A DNA stretch of 63,813 bases, from contig WELB01000014.1 of the NCBI GenBank assembly GCA_009602725.1, forward strand, positions 47,467-111,279, read 5' to 3'. This DNA comes from Spirogloea muscicola. Its lineage: Eukaryota > Streptophyta > Zygnematophyceae > Spirogloeales > Spirogloeaceae. A program made the translations under genes and the position numbers. Each line of letters starts with the position of its first letter. Positions within the stretch are counted from its first letter, which is position 1. Below the pieces are notes generated by a model. It saw only the letters and a program-made list of their open reading frames with translations. It made no database searches and had not been told where the DNA came from. This document shows, one piece after another, positions 9,827 to 22,880 of the stretch.

Positions 9827-10530
9827 CAACTCTGATGCGGTCGTGGAAGTCAACAATGTCATGCCTATCACCACGGCCGCCCAGGGACGTCATCGTCGCC
9901 GCACACTTGACATTGTGGGCGTGCAGCCTGGTGGAGGACCACGGGCCCTGGTCGACGTTATTGTTACGGAGGCATATCAAGGCCCAGCATCGACACACAT
10001 CGCTGGGCACGCAGTGGGCGGTGCAGAACAAAGAAAACTGCTGCACTACTCCGATTACCCCCAATGCGATCAGCTCCTGCCAGCTTGTCCATTCTTTTTG
10101 GGCTGGCTTTGCCAGCCCCTCTTTCTTTATGGGCGAGCCTTCTTCTATTAGCGGCAATCGACATCTTTGGCTGTCTGGGTCCTTGTTTCCACACTCTCAT
10201 TTAAAACATTGCCAGTCTAGGCTACACTCGACGTGCAGATGTGTTTCCGGCTGGGATGGGCTTGCCAGCTGCATACCTGTCGCTCTTGCGACGAAGAGTT
10301 TCGGCCTGTTTGCAGCGTGCTCAGGCTAGTGCCTTGCACCAGAAAGTTGGGCGAGCTCTAGTCGGTGGCAGAAGGGCTCCGTTTCTGGCATCTAGTATAC
10401 ATGCATCGATCAGTGACCTTTAAGTTATGACCCGTGGTTATTGAGCGGGTCAATCTGCTGTAGGTTATGTAGATCTTTAGATGTGCTTGCCTTTGTACTC
10501 GGCCATTTGGCCTACATTTGTTTCTAATAC
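9827..10530 (+). mobile_element. Non-LTR retrotransposon 3' end, family A, with a hairpin-element insertion
   Basis: The copy starts within the endonuclease region (VVEVNNVMPITTAAQGRHRR, then TLDIVGVQPGGGPRALVDVI). It continues to AEQRKLLHYSDYPQCDQLLP, is interrupted by a 65-70 bp hairpin element at about 10086-10154, and resumes with AIDIFGCLGPCFHTL. It ends near 10443 in MTRGY-stop, followed by a 3' UTR with GGCCATTTGGCC. In-frame stops before IASLGY and before VMTRGY show it is dead. Comparison with the uninterrupted copy at 29.75-29.80 kb (minus) defines the insertion. Confidence 0.8.
10086..10154 (+). repeat. Short hairpin element with resolvable borders
   Basis: The insert runs from TTGTCCATTCTTTTT through the perfect GGGCTGGC-TTT-GCCAGCCC hairpin and CTCTTTCTTTATGGGCGAGC to TTCTTCTATTAGC. 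It lies between CTCCTGCCAGC and GGCAATCGACA. AGC is present on both sides, consistent with a 3-bp target-site duplication. The uninterrupted counterpart at 29.77 kb reads CTCCTACCGGCGGCAATCGA. Confidence 0.8.
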
Positions 10531-11350
10531 ACGGAATTCTCGCCTGCCACATCGGAGTCAACAAGAGAATGGGGCTCTTTTTCCAAAGAAAGTGATTTTG
10601 TCACGAGTAAATTGGGGCTACACCTATCAATTCTTATGCTAATGGGGGGCAAAAGGCACCAAAGCGGAAGCCGGCTGAAGGGATGATCAAGAAAAGCAGC
10701 TACAATTCAAGGAGCTCCTCCTATGAAGGGGGCGAGAGCTGCAAAGAAGGATGAGAGGAGTTTGTGCAATTGTCCCTAATGTGAGTACTGTGACCATATA
10801 CACATATGCTTTCCGTTGCAAAAGGAGGGGTATGTGTTGCACATGCTAAGAGAAGCTGATGCGGTGGCTGTGAAAGGCCAGCCCATATTGAGTTGCCCAA
10901 GTCTGAGGAAGAAAGGAGCGGAGATCCATAGCAAGCGCAAATTACCTCGCAAAAGCAAGTGGCTGCTTCGGATGGCCACTCAGTAGCCCCTACTCAACAG
11001 TAGCAAAGTCGGATGGACTGGCTGCAATGTCTGAAAGGCTCTGACTCTCTCCTGCAGGTGACGTTCCCGTTACCAAGCAAGGAGCTATGGATGTAGTCGT
11101 CTCTCAGGCAAGGCAAGTTCCGTGGCAAAACTTGGTGCATGCATCACCGGGAGGCAACTCTCTTCCACTCAGACATGACCCATATTATTGTGCTTTCACA
11201 TTGACTGAAATACTTGCTTAGTGTTGGTAAGTGAGAGAGGAGGGAGCTTCAGGGCTCGCTTTGAGATTAATGTATGTCCTATGTGACCTTGGCGTTTATG
11301 CCACTCCATGCGCAGCTCCAGTCTATTATGGATGCCGAGGCTGTGTAACG
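10531..11350. other. Intergenic stretch
   Basis: No gene is visible. A degenerate hairpin-element relative (GCTGTGAAAGGCCAGCCCAT) lies at about 10865-10890. The right part is the 3' flank of the EAF1 gene. Confidence 0.5.
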
Positions 11351-12276
11351 TCACGATAAGCCGATAAGCCTACGCCGCCTTTCACGAGGGCCTTGAAGTG
11401 TCCTTAGCGGGGGTGGCAGCGGACCCGGCCGCCAGGGCAGGCGCTCCAGCGTTCTCCAGAAGCCCTTTCTTTGGGCCGAGCAAAGCTCCGGCTGGGGTTG
11501 CGCCCCGGTGCCGGCTCTGGCTCTGCAGCAAATCCACATGACACTCTTCAGCAACATCTCCACTCGATCGTGGCATGCCTCTAGCTACATAGAGGAACAA
11601 TAAAGTAGCTGCAGTACTGTTGCATTCTCTGAGCTGCAATCACAGCACCAATACTGTAAGGGCCTGCTTAGATTCAAGTGTACAATGTGAGGTACACAGC
11701 ACAACCAACCTGAAGTTGCCGCTGGGCCATGGCCGCTCTCATAGTGGCAGCACTGTGGCTGGAGGCGGAGGGCGGCTTCAACGGCATGGAGCCCCCGGCT
11801 TCGGTGGGCGGCTGCTGCTGGCCGTTCATGATGGTGTGGGCGGCGGCGCCAGCCATGGTGGCATTGCCAGCAGCTGTCGACAGCACTGGAAGCGGCCTGG
11901 AGCTGCTGCCGCGCGTCAGGTTGTAGAGGCCCGGGGAGACCGGCGAAAGGGAGCTCTGCTTCCAAACAGGCGGCGAGGCAGCGGAGCTGCCGCCACTGAC
12001 AGTTGCGGCAACACCCGCGGCGGCGTTGGAGGTGGCAGCAGCCGCGGCTGCCGCCGCCGCTGCTGCATTGCTTGCCCAGCCCACCATTGATGTCCCCGCC
12101 GTTCCCTGTGCCGCCGTCGCTGCGACGCCATTGGAAGCACCGCCTCCGAACTGCGGCGCCGGCTGCATGGCGGCAGGTGGCGCAGTGGTTGCCTTGGCAC
12201 GCTGCTGCTGCTGCTGCTGGTGCATGGCAAGGTGCCGCACCTGCATTTGCTGCTGGAGCTTGCGCTGTTGCAGCAC

Positions 12277-12307
<31 letters not shown>

Positions 12308-15300
12308 GTGTGCGAGGGCTGCGCCTGTTGCGCCTGGCTGGCCACTGTGCTCTGTGATGGCATGCTGGGAGCAGCAGCGAGGCCCTTATTGGCCTGCTGC
12401 TGGCCACCTGCTCCGCCAGCCCTCTGCTGCTGCAGCAGATGCGTGGCGGCGCCAGCGGAAGTCGGCCCTTGCTGCGGCAGGCTCATGGGCGCTGACATGC
12501 CCATGAGCGCAGCGGACTGTGCCATGAGGCTCCCTTGGCCACTGGCAATGGCTGAAGAGGGCGGCATGGCGCCCAGGCGCACACTGCCGCCGCCGCCGCC
12601 GCCGCCACCGCCGCTGCTCATCGTGCCCTTGTTCGCACTGCCTACTCCGCCCTTGAGCGCTGCCGCTGCCGACTGCTGCTGCTGCTGCTGCTGCTGCAGT
12701 GCCTTCTGCTGCTGCTGCTGCTGTAAAGGCATTGCCTGCAGCTGCTGATGCTGCTGCTGCTGCTGCTGCTGCTGCTGATGTGGTGCTGCCAACAGCTGCT
12801 GCTGCGGCTGCTGTTGCTGCTGCTGAGCTGCGAGCAGCAGCTGCTGTTGCTGCTGCTGCTTTTGCTGCTGCTGCAGGCGGTCCTTAGCAAGCCGGGATGC
12901 GTTGGCCATGTACTGTTGCTGCGCTGGTGTCAGGCCCTGCATTACGCCACCAGTTGCTCCCAACAGCGCCGAAGCAGTCGCAGGCTGCCCGCCCACGGAG
13001 CCCGCCACAGCACCTGCAGAGCTGCCCGTGATCTGCTGCAGCGCCTGTGCCGCTTGCAGGCTCCCCTGCGCTGCCTGCTGCTGCAGGTTGGCAATCAGCA
13101 GGTTCCGCTGGTGCACCTGCAGCCTTCCCGACTGAAACAGCACAGCAGGGGCAGGGGCTCAGTCTGGCTGACATAAGCAACTGTGCTCAGTGCTTCGAGC
13201 TCAGGCATGCTAGTAGAAAACCCGTCAGCCTCACCCAAACAAGTTCTTATTTATCGACTCGAACCTAAGTGGATATACCAAAGAAGTAGTGATGCAGGCG
13301 AGCATACAGCAATGTGAGGCTCTTGCAGTGGAAGCCTTTCACCAAGATCTGGCAGCAAGCCCCTAATGCGGCAACGACAAACACCAGACAGTGCTTTCTA
13401 GTCTACAACAGGACTCCTACACCAGACCCAGTATGTAGACTGTCTGAGGTTCATGAGTCCATCCCACAGGTCTAGCAATACACGGCCTTTGAGGGAAGCT
13501 CCAGGAGGAAGCTGTTGTAATCCTCACAAGGCGCCAAAGCTCATTAACAGATCAAAGCCTCAACTCAGAGTCCAAATTTCAAGGCATGGGCCCCACCTGA
13601 GCCAGTGCAACAATCTCGGCGGCTGAGGCCTTCCGCCGCATCCCGCCAGGCAGCGGGAGCGTGATCCCTGCGGATGCCTCTGGCGCTAGCATATTCGGGA
13701 AGGACGGCACTCCGCGAGGGGACCCGCCCATGCCCATTGTGTCCGCGCCGCCGCTTGGCAGGCCCATGCTTGCCACCAGCTGCTGCTGCTGCTGCTGATG
13801 CTGCTGCTGCTGCTGCTGTGGCTGCGGCGGCGGCAGTGTCGCTGTCGCTGCCAGCTGCTGCTGTTGCTGCTGTGTTTGCTGCTGCTGATGCTGCTGCTGC
13901 TGCTGCACAGCAGCAGCCCTTGCATACCGCAGCTGCTGTGCTGCATCTGCAGGGTTGCTAACTCGCAGCTGACTTGCCATTGGGTTCCTGCACCATACAT
14001 TACAGAATATGAAGCTCAGGGACTGACTGTGCATGTCATTGGCCGTACACTGCTGTGACAGTTGGTTCTGATGTACACCACACACAGAGACTCTATGAAG
14101 CCAATCAAATTGTAACCAGATGAGGTGATATGTAGACATCTGCATGAATGATTTCTTGAGTGAACTAATAGAAGCAAGGTGAGCAATGGCTCATTTGTGC
14201 AGAGACAAAACATCAGCCCGCTCACAATACAGCAAGGTCAAGGGACCTTGAGTGCAACACACCTTCCGACGGTGGACGTGGGCATGGGCACGGCCAGAGC
14301 GTGTGCTGCGAGCTGGGTTGGTGTGGCAGCTGTTCCCATATGGGGCGGCAATCGGGGCCGCTGCGCATACTGGGAGCCAAAGTCTAGCCTTGGCGGCTGG
14401 GTGGGCAGCCCCCCCGCCAAGCCTGGCGCCGCCTGCGAGTAGAGAGGCACCGCAGCAACCTCCCCTGACGTGACCGCTTCCTCGAGCAGCTCCAGGGGCC
14501 TGCCACTCTCCCAATGTGGCAGCAGTTAAGACATGGTGAGAACCACTATGAGAATGAAGGTCTTTTATCGTCCATAGTCCCTACTCCTTGATAGGTTTAA
14601 GAAGAGTCTGCAATGATCAGCAAACGGCCTACCCAAGTCTTGCCAGTCTTAGAGACAAAATTTCGCTTTGTGTCAGGGGGACCCAAACATAGATTGGATT
14701 GACAGCATCCTTAGATCTTCACAGGACCAGGATGCGTACATTGGCAGAGCCATCCCACTGTTGCTGCTTGTGATTGCCTGGCTGACGACGTGGCTGTGGG
14801 AGATGTGGCATGAGCACAGGTCCTTTGGCCTCTGAGCCTCCTCCTGAGATTGGCCACTTTTAGAGTCAGTGAGTGAACCATGGACAGACTCCAATTCAAG
14901 CAGGAAGCTTTCCATTTCTGGTATCTGCAAAGCTCAGGTCTGTAGACATAGAAGAAAACTTGGTTTCAGGCTGTCCTACAAGAGGAACTTATCAGTCAAC
15001 AGACACTAGGGCCACATGTGATAGAATATATCACAACAAACCTTAAGTCCAATACTTTCACCGGCCCCCACATTGACTGCTTGCGGCAGTGGGTGGGCAA
15101 GCCGCTTCACCTGAGCCTTCCTCTTGATGCGTCGCAGATGCTCCAGGCGCACAATTTCACTCAGGTGCTCCTTGAGGGTGTCCTCCTCCTGCGGGTGCAA
15201 CCTCTGCAGAAGAGCTCTTGCACTTCCCTGGAGCAACCAGCGCTGGAAATTAGAGTCAAATGTCATGCAAAGAAACCCTCAAGCGTCTCTCCTCTGTACA

Positions 15301-18300
15301 CATCAACAGCAATGAATAAATCTCGCATGAACTTGCTTGGCACTTATATACCAGCAATCTAGCAACTCCGGCGTCAATTGTGAGAAAGCTATGCCATATA
15401 TCCACGTGACTTCAATCAGGTGCAAGAAGAGCAAAACATTCGACAAGAATTCAGCTTCGGTGGAATTCCCAAGGCCCCAACCTTGAGCTCAACCCTTGGG
15501 CGCCCCTGACTCAGCTGCTAAGTATAGCATGATGGAGTGCTTTTCTCAATATCCTGATTGATTAGTTGCACTGTGATTAATTTTCAGTGCATCCGTCTGA
15601 AAAGGATGAAGGGCAAGCTGGACCTTGGGAAGGCCAGGGAATGCTCCACCCCGCTGGTCATCAGAAGCTTCGTCTCCCTCTCCCCCTTCCAGCTTGTCTA
15701 TCAAAGCCTTGTGACGGTCTCGGCACTGCTTCGGCTTCCGATAGACGCCCTGCAGATCATCACGTCATTCCAAAGTGACTCAGGGATACCTGGCAAGGTC
15801 ACTCTCGCCTTCCTATATGGCTGATGCAAGTGTGCTATGAGCAGCTAGTCTAGATCAATGGCAGGGTATGCTCAGCTGACAATGACCATCCTTTGGGTGC
15901 TCCAGATTGTATAGTACAAACCTTGAGCTGCGTGATACTTCCGAGGACGTCGCTTACAAGATCCCAATTTAAGCCAAGGTCGTGAACCATGGCAAGGAGG
16001 CTCTGTCACACCTCGAGTAGACTTGGTCAGCCAGCAGTGCCCCTTTCTCTTCAACCTGATAATACAGAATGGAGAGTCTCTGCTCTACTTGAAACATGGT
16101 AACCCTGATGGAACAACTGCACTCCCCAAAGCAGCAAGGTTGCACGATAACCCCCTTTGTAAAATGCTGGACAGAAGTAAACAGACTTGCTGATGCAATC
16201 TCACCTTGTCTTCCTCGCCTGACCATGGCAATGATCCAGCAGCAGCCGAAGATTGCGTCTGCAACAACAAGCACAGGAGCCCCCAAGCATGCGCGGCTAA
16301 CTTTCAGACGAAGCAATGGGGAAGCTGGAAGGCTGCTTGTCATGATAGAAGTAGGCATTTACAGCTCTGAGGTCACAATAATCCCATATCAACACTTGCC
16401 AGAGCTCAATTGCACAATAGGAGGATCTGACGCTGATGGATTACGGACCTTCTTCTTGTGCTTCTCGCCCTTGCGGCCGCCCTTCTCCTTGCTGAGCTTG
16501 GCACCGGCCTTGTCAAGAGGCAGATGCTCGTCGCCCTCCGCAAGCCGCGCCCTCAATAGATCCTCTGAACCGCCTACCTCCTTATTGTGATGCTTGCCTT
16601 GCTTCTTATGCGTTGGCGCAATTGTGGGCGAAACGAACACTGCACTCTTTTCTCCGGCTGCAAAATAGAGGACCCAGAACATTCTTAGAAGGCCGCGCAT
16701 GCTAGAGCACGCTCAAATTTGAGGACAGAGCCTCCAGGTCAAAACCATTTGCACTGCACCTGACAAGTAGAAGCCATCCAAGGAGTGCTTGTGCTCCTTG
16801 TCTCCTTTCCGCTTCATCTGCACAGGAGATCGGCAACACCAGGGAAGCCTTACTTCTTCGATTCCACTTCAAATAGGGTACAGCCTCTCATGCAATTGCA
16901 TGAAGCAGTATTCTTGTTATGACTTGCGCAGAGAATAAGTTAACATCTTAGTTTCAAACTCCTCAACAAGCTAACTGTCAGCAAGGGCAGAGTGTGACTT
17001 CCAACCCCAACTCCTAACATTTCATCTCGTATATTCAACCTGACTTTTAGTCATCAATATAAGCGACTGCACAAGACGATCCACGTTACTAGGATCTATG
17101 CAGGTGCCTTACCTTCTCCATTTGCCCGTGCAGGTCCATCACCGGCTCCATATCTCCAACCTGCAGGGTACTATTGCCTTCAACTTAGCAGTGGTGTTCA
17201 GTTGACAACAAGGACTGCTCATCATTGTCCAACTTCGAAGGTGATTGTATCTCCAACTTCAAGGGTGATCATATTCTCAAATTCATTCATGCCGCGCACT
17301 TGACCGGAAGCCAATTAAACCGGATGCTTCTCATCGAGCATCATGCATGCAGGAACATAAAAGAAGGTTGGACCAGCGCTGCCACTGGCAACACAACCGA
17401 CAATGAAATCAACAGATCACAGATACTCCTGATCTGCACACCTTGGAGACAGTGCGTCGAAGGTTAGTGATGATCGGGGACTCGGCGGCAGCATCGGACG
17501 ACGTGGAGCTCCTGCCGCCGGCAGTGGACCCGCTGTTGATGGCCCGCAGCTTCTGCTTCTTGGCGTGCTTGCTTTTGGAAGCAACGTCGCCACCGCCGAG
17601 GTTGGAGACCATTGTGGGCATGCGCTTGGCAATGCCAGCGCCGTCCCCGGGCTTGGAGCCTGGAGGGCCGGCCATGGCACCCGGGGCCTGGCCGATGGAC
17701 GGGGGCTTGATGGGTAGGAGGGAGGCCGGGGAGGAAGCCTGCAGGTGGCCGTCGGCGGGACGCTGCATGGCCTGCGACGCCCGTGGAACGCGCGGCGCGC
17801 TCGTGCGCTGCTTCTTCGTGAACGACCCCATGCCCATGGAGACGGGCGGCGCCGCCGCCGCGGCCGTCGGCTCCTGAGCCGCCGCGGCTGGCAGCGGCTG
17901 GCTGGACTTGTTGGCGGCGGGCACGGGCTCCCTCCCGCCAGCGCCATAGCTGGCGCCGCCGCTCTTCACGACCACCTTGAGTGGCGGCCCGTCGCGGATC
18001 TTGCGCTTCTTCTTGGGGGGCACCGTGCCGCTGCTGGGCGAGCCGTCCAGGTGGTGGTCCACTGGCAGCCTGCCGTTGCTGTGGCCCTCCAGGAGGACGT
18101 CCATGTGGGCTGCGTCCACCGCCGCCTCCACCTGGAGCTGCACCTCCTCCTCTGACACCGCCTTGGCGTGCTCCTTGGCTTTCTGTGCAAAGTCCTGGCA
18201 ACGGATTCCCAGCCAACCCACAGAGCTTTCAGTCGTACGACAAAAGCTCCAGTTCCTAATAACGAACAAGGAGTTAACAGCAACAATACATTCTACTCTA

Positions 18301-21300
18301 TAATTACTGTGAGATAGTCACTGGCTCAGACTTGGCTACTCTGACCTGACAGCTTAAGCACACACACTTGCATCGAGGCCTGCCTAAACCCACAACAACT
18401 GCAACCAGTGTCGTCCTCACATACCAACAAGCGCAACACTACCAAATGTTAACAGACGCTAAGCAAAGCACTGCACGTAATTCAAAGTTTGCAGCGTGCT
18501 TAGTAAGAGGGACATCTCTATTTGACTCACGGCTTCACTTGCTGCCCACTGCCGCTCCAGGGCATCTCTATATGCAGCCACAGCGCCAGGCGGCACCAAG
18601 AAGTACAACGGTTCCTGGGGCAAGGAGCACGCACATGCTCTATGAGAGCAGCCAGCTACGTAAGCAACGTATGTGTTTCGTGCTTGATCCCCTTTGAGCG
18701 CTTGCAATCAGCATCAATTTGCATACTTCGTATGGAGCTGAATAATTAGCATGCCAGAGTGAAACCTAACCCCAAATCCCAACACACTTCTTTTCTTACA
18801 CACTTTACACATTTTATAACCCGACCCTAGCGTCAACGTGTTTCATGTAAGAGGTGAACGGTTTGACAGGGGAGGTGCCACCTCCAACACAGGCACAAGA
18901 TGAGTCTACTTGCTCAATTATGTCCATACCTCCGTGAATTGCTCCCACAGGTCCTCCTCAAGGGGCGGCGGCTCCCGGTGCCGCACAGGCGTTGCCGGGC
19001 CAACTTCATGCCAGCTTTTCGCCTCATCATCTTCTCTCGCACGTAGCAGGCAAAGAGCATACTTCTTCACCTGCATTCCCTTCTTCTTTTGAGGATCATT
19101 GACGATCGGCACCTCCATGGACGACAGGGAGCTTGACTCGCCCTTCTTGGCCTCGGCCGCTTCTTTCGTGGGGACTGCGTCGCTTGCCTGTCAGAGTAGC
19201 ATTTGCCTCCTTGTAAGTACATCATTGCAGCATTGGTAATTGAGCAGAGCAACAAGCCGCTGCATTTAGTAAAAGAGGGGAAAAAGATGCGAAGTATTTG
19301 ACCAATAACTAGCTGATTCACAGGTACATGATAAACTTATATCAAATAATGCAGAAAATCAATGCTTGATACAAACCACCTACAAACCTGTCCCTCTGGT
19401 ACTACTCTTCAACAGAAAGAGTCTGGACTTTGACATGCAGGACTAGCGATTCGAGGTTGAGGCTTGCATTTTCTGCCTTGACGAGAAGCTTCGCATGTGC
19501 CTAGATTGCTATGAGGACCATCGGCGAGGCCACTCACTGTGAGAGTTTTGGAGTCACTGGCACTGTTTGCAGCCTCTGCCATTGTCGCTGCCTCCTTTGT
19601 ATCCTGCCCGGGCTCTTGGCCTACAATCGATGGCTCTGCAAGCTCGGCATCACCACCTCGCTCCTTGTCCTCACGCTGAGCCCTGCCTTGCGGCAGACAA
19701 CTGACCTGTGCATCGGCAACGGCCTCCACCTGCCGGTGCTCCTCTTGTGCACTGGGTGTCGCACGCGCGGCCTGCCAGAAGCCCTGCACAAGGCCTGCCA
19801 GCCTCGCGGCAGCGCACCGCTGCTGCTGCTCCAGCTCGCGCTGGCGGAACTCCTCCGGGCGCCGCGCCTGCGCGACCCACCGGCTCACCTGCGCGGCGGC
19901 CGCTCTCTTCCACAGCCTCTCCTGGAAATAAACAAGCAATAACAGGAAATGGCGTCAATTCTAATCATGATTCCAAGGCGACGCTTCATGCGCTAAAGAG
20001 CTAATAGATGGTGCCAAGATCATCCAAGCTAGATCATGCATGTTCAAGTCCCATCAGCTTTACTATCACAGCGCAGGTGGCTCAGCTATGGCAAGCTGGG
20101 CTGCCTTCCAAGGATATTGGGCTGCGCCAGCTTAGCCCATAAGATAGAGGTCCTAGACCACTGGCCAGACACTGATGGCACCTGCGCAAAGTCGTTGGCA
20201 AGCCATGCCATCTCCTCGAGGACATAGTCCCACTGGCACTTCCGCCGAGGGGTCTCTGGTGCCGGCCGCCGGCGCGCCCAGTCCTGCCGCTGACGCTGGG
20301 CAGCCTGCAGCAGCGCAGTGCAGATTCTGTCAGCCTCTCTATGATCACGCCTATAACGACTGCTCCTCAGGTCAACATGGAGCTGCCCACAGCATGAGTG
20401 GCGGCTGGCCGTTGCTTTGCCATGCAGAAGCGACAATCTATCGAGATCAGGCTGGCGGACCTTGATGGCCTCAGCCTCCTCGAGGATGAAGTCCTCGCGG
20501 GCCTTGCGGGCAGCGCTCGCCAGCTCCGTGCGGCGCCGCTCAGCCTCTGCCTGCGCGGCGGGGTCCTTCTCCTTCTCCCACGGCAGCACCACCTTGCCAG
20601 AGGCGGTCGCTGCACTGTTGCTGCCGCTGCGACCGCCCCCCTCGCTGCCGCTCGCCCGCGGCGGCGGCGTGTGGCCGGCTGTGATTGTTCCCAGCGCGCC
20701 GTGCTTAGCTGTCGCCTGCAGCGGGTGCCGCGCACCGCCGCCGTCGTCTCCGCCTGCGCCATCCTGGCCAGGCAGCGCCGCCTCGCCGTCCTTCAACGCC
20801 TGCTTCCGCCCCTCATCGCCATCGTCGGGGAGTGGCTCCTGCTTCACCAGCACCTGGATTGGCACCAATGTGTCGAGCTGCGGCGCTGGCACCAGAGGCA
20901 GCAAGCTTGCTGCCACAAGCTTGCTGCCATTGCCAGGGCAGCCACCGCTGCCAGCTTGGTTGTCAGCCTCCGCAGCAGCGTCGCCCTTGCCCTGCGGCTG
21001 CTGCTTCAGTGGGCTCGCCGCCCCCACGTCCACAGGCACCGCCACAGCCTCTGCAGTCATCATCTGAGCGTGGTTCGCCGCTGCCGCCGCGCCGAATGAC
21101 GAGTCCCCACCGCCCACCGACACGACCACCGACTTGGGCTCGTCGACGCCCACGCGCTCGACGAGCACGGTGACCTCGACCGCATCGCCGCTGCCCGACC
21201 GCTCCTGATTGCCGTCATCGCGTGAGACATCCGCCGACTCCTCGAGCTGCATTTGAGCAGCATCATCAACTGCTTGCAAGCAGGCTGGCGCAGTGGCGAC

Positions 21301-22880
21301 GTTGTCCTGTGGAGCTTCGGCGGCAGAGCCCTCCTTGAGGTCATCAACACAACCGTCTTCCTTTGGGCGTGCCTCAGTAGCCTCCTCAGCGCCATCCGCC
21401 TCTGCAGTAGCCGGTGGCTCCTCCACGGCGGCAAGGCCATCGCTGGGGCCATCATCCAGCACGCTCCTGCCGGCGGCATCGACGGCCGTCGAAGCTGGAG
21501 CTGTTGCTGCACTGTCTCCTTCTCCAGCGGGCTTGGATGCCGATGGCGTTGCTGTTGATGCCGGCCCCTCGAGCACAGCATCTGGAGCAGCGATCAGTGG
21601 GGTGGAGGCTTTCAGAGCACCTCTGTCATCGTGACCATCGCGGCGTGGCGGTGCAGCGCTCGCCACCGCCAACGGGCTGCTGGCAGTGTCCCGCTCGCTG
21701 AGCACCAGTGGTTGGGCATGGGTCAGGGGCCATCATGCACGTACAGCGACGGCCATTGATATAAAGTGGCGCAGCTTGGGTGCACCACAGGTGAGACCAG
21801 GCGGGCAACTCGGCAAGGCTAGCAGGCAGGGACCAGTACCCTGCAGGCTTGAGGGGATGCGCGTCCAGAGGAGCTTCCGGCAGCGGCGTCGGCACAGCCA
21901 CCGGCGACGGCTGTGGCGGCGGCGGCGACGATGGCGGCGGCAACGACAACGGCGGCGGCGGCAGCGACGACGGCGGCGGCGACATGGGAGGATCCGCGAG
22001 CGGCGACGGCGGGAAGAACTCGAGCAGGTCGCCGCCCTGCACACGGCGACCGGAGACACCGAGTGGTCGAGGCGGTCAGAGCGATCTCGCCGACGACGCG
22101 CACAGCACCCAGCGAGCCGTGAGACGTCACCGTGCGGTGGCGTCCCAAAGCTGAGGCGCAGCGCAAGAGCCGGGACTACTTGTTGCGAGATACATCTTGC
22201 AAATGATCACAACAATGACAACAGATAAGCCTCTTCCAAAGTGGCGTTGTTAATCACTACGCCATTTTTATTAGGCCTGGTGCCGTCAAATTGCACGAGC
22301 CCCCAATAGGCTCTAAGCACGGCTAGAGAGCGGCGGGCGCCAGCGCAAAGGCTCAGGCTCGGCGGGGCTCTGCTCGGACGGCCTCCTCACCTCCTCGAGG
22401 AACTTGAGCTCCCGCCGCTGCTCGTCCCGCGCGGCGATCCTGCGGCTGCGCCACAACGGCAAAAGGAGCGGAGCTTGCCCTCAGCACACAGACCGACACA
22501 TGGTGTCTCTGGTGGCCAGTCGGTGCCTCGGACATGGGCCGAGGTGGCCCCCGCCGCCATGGCTGGCCAGCTGCGGCCTCAAACCCGAAGCTATGGAAAT
22601 TGCGGCTACGGCGAGCCCATTGCCAAGCCGGGGCCTGCGGGCCAGGCGGCGGCCGTACAAGGCATGGAAAGGCTTGGCCCGGCAGCGCCGCCGCAGAAAA
22701 GGCCCCCGAAGACCGTCGCCCGTCATATGCGGCGCCGAGTGCGGCGAACGCCACACGCGGCAGCGAGCCGGGGCTTGATCCTAGATACCTGAGCTCGTGG
22801 CGGAGGGCCTCGAGGTCGACGGGGCGGCCTTGCGGCTTGGCCGGAGCCGCGCCGGCGGCGGCGGCGTCGGCCCCGACCAT
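11351..22880 (-). CDS. EAF1: EAF1/VID21-type NuA4 subunit with HSA and SANT domains and a poly-Q C-terminus
   Basis: This is a long minus-strand gene with many exons. Exon 1 (22789-22880, ATG at 22880) leads into exon 2 (22391-22439; RDEQRRELKFLEE) and exon 3 (from 22036; GGDLLEFFPPSPLAD), matching the plant EAF1 N-terminus. After an acidic low-complexity part (about 20.3-21.7 kb), exons 20182-20304 and 19538-19922 encode the HSA domain (CQWDYVLEEMAWLANDF, then LWKRAAAAQVSRWVAQARR). Next come FLVPPGAVAAYRDALERQW (about 18.6 kb) and a basic region with PPKKKRKIRDG (about 17.99 kb), a likely NLS. The SANT domain is in exons 15922-16002 (MVHDLGLNWDLVSDVLGS), 15624-15749 (YRKPKQCRDRHKALIDKLEG) and 15042-15227 (SARALLQRLHPQEEDTLKEH). 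The rest (11.7-14.5 kb) is Gln, Ala and Pro rich. In plants and yeast EAF1 is the scaffold of the NuA4 histone acetyltransferase (family knowledge). No Snf2 ATPase is visible, which argues against p400/SWR1. Several internal exon borders and the last exon are uncertain. Confidence 0.88.
12196..12885. repeat. CTG/CAG repeat tracts encoding poly-Gln in EAF1
   Basis: Many runs of CTG (CAG on the coding strand) encode Gln tracts of about 5-10 residues interrupted by His, Leu, Ala and Pro. Most codons are pure CAG, so the tracts could change length. Opposite-strand frames rich in Cys or Ala here are shadows of this repeat. Confidence 0.9.
13779..13915. repeat. Second CAG tract of EAF1
   Basis: Three short CAG blocks separated by Pro- and Ala-rich codons lie in a separate exon upstream of the main poly-Q region in the EAF1 reading direction. 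Confidence 0.85.

Noticed and set aside
11351-11639. Two competing last exons for EAF1
   Set aside because: I kept the in-phase frame ending at 11351. The alternative (ending SRPS at 11382) looks more protein-like but needs a phase that the upstream donor does not give, so I did not list it separately.
12026-12748. 240-codon plus-strand frame rich in Cys and Ala
   Set aside because: It is the complement of the EAF1 CAG tracts (CTG/GCT read as Cys, Ala or Leu). EAF1 on the minus strand has clear homology before and after it.
17464-18216. 250-codon minus-strand frame rich in Arg and Gly
   Set aside because: It overlaps the EAF1 exon that carries PPKKKRKIRDG in another frame. Its composition is that of a GC-rich shadow.
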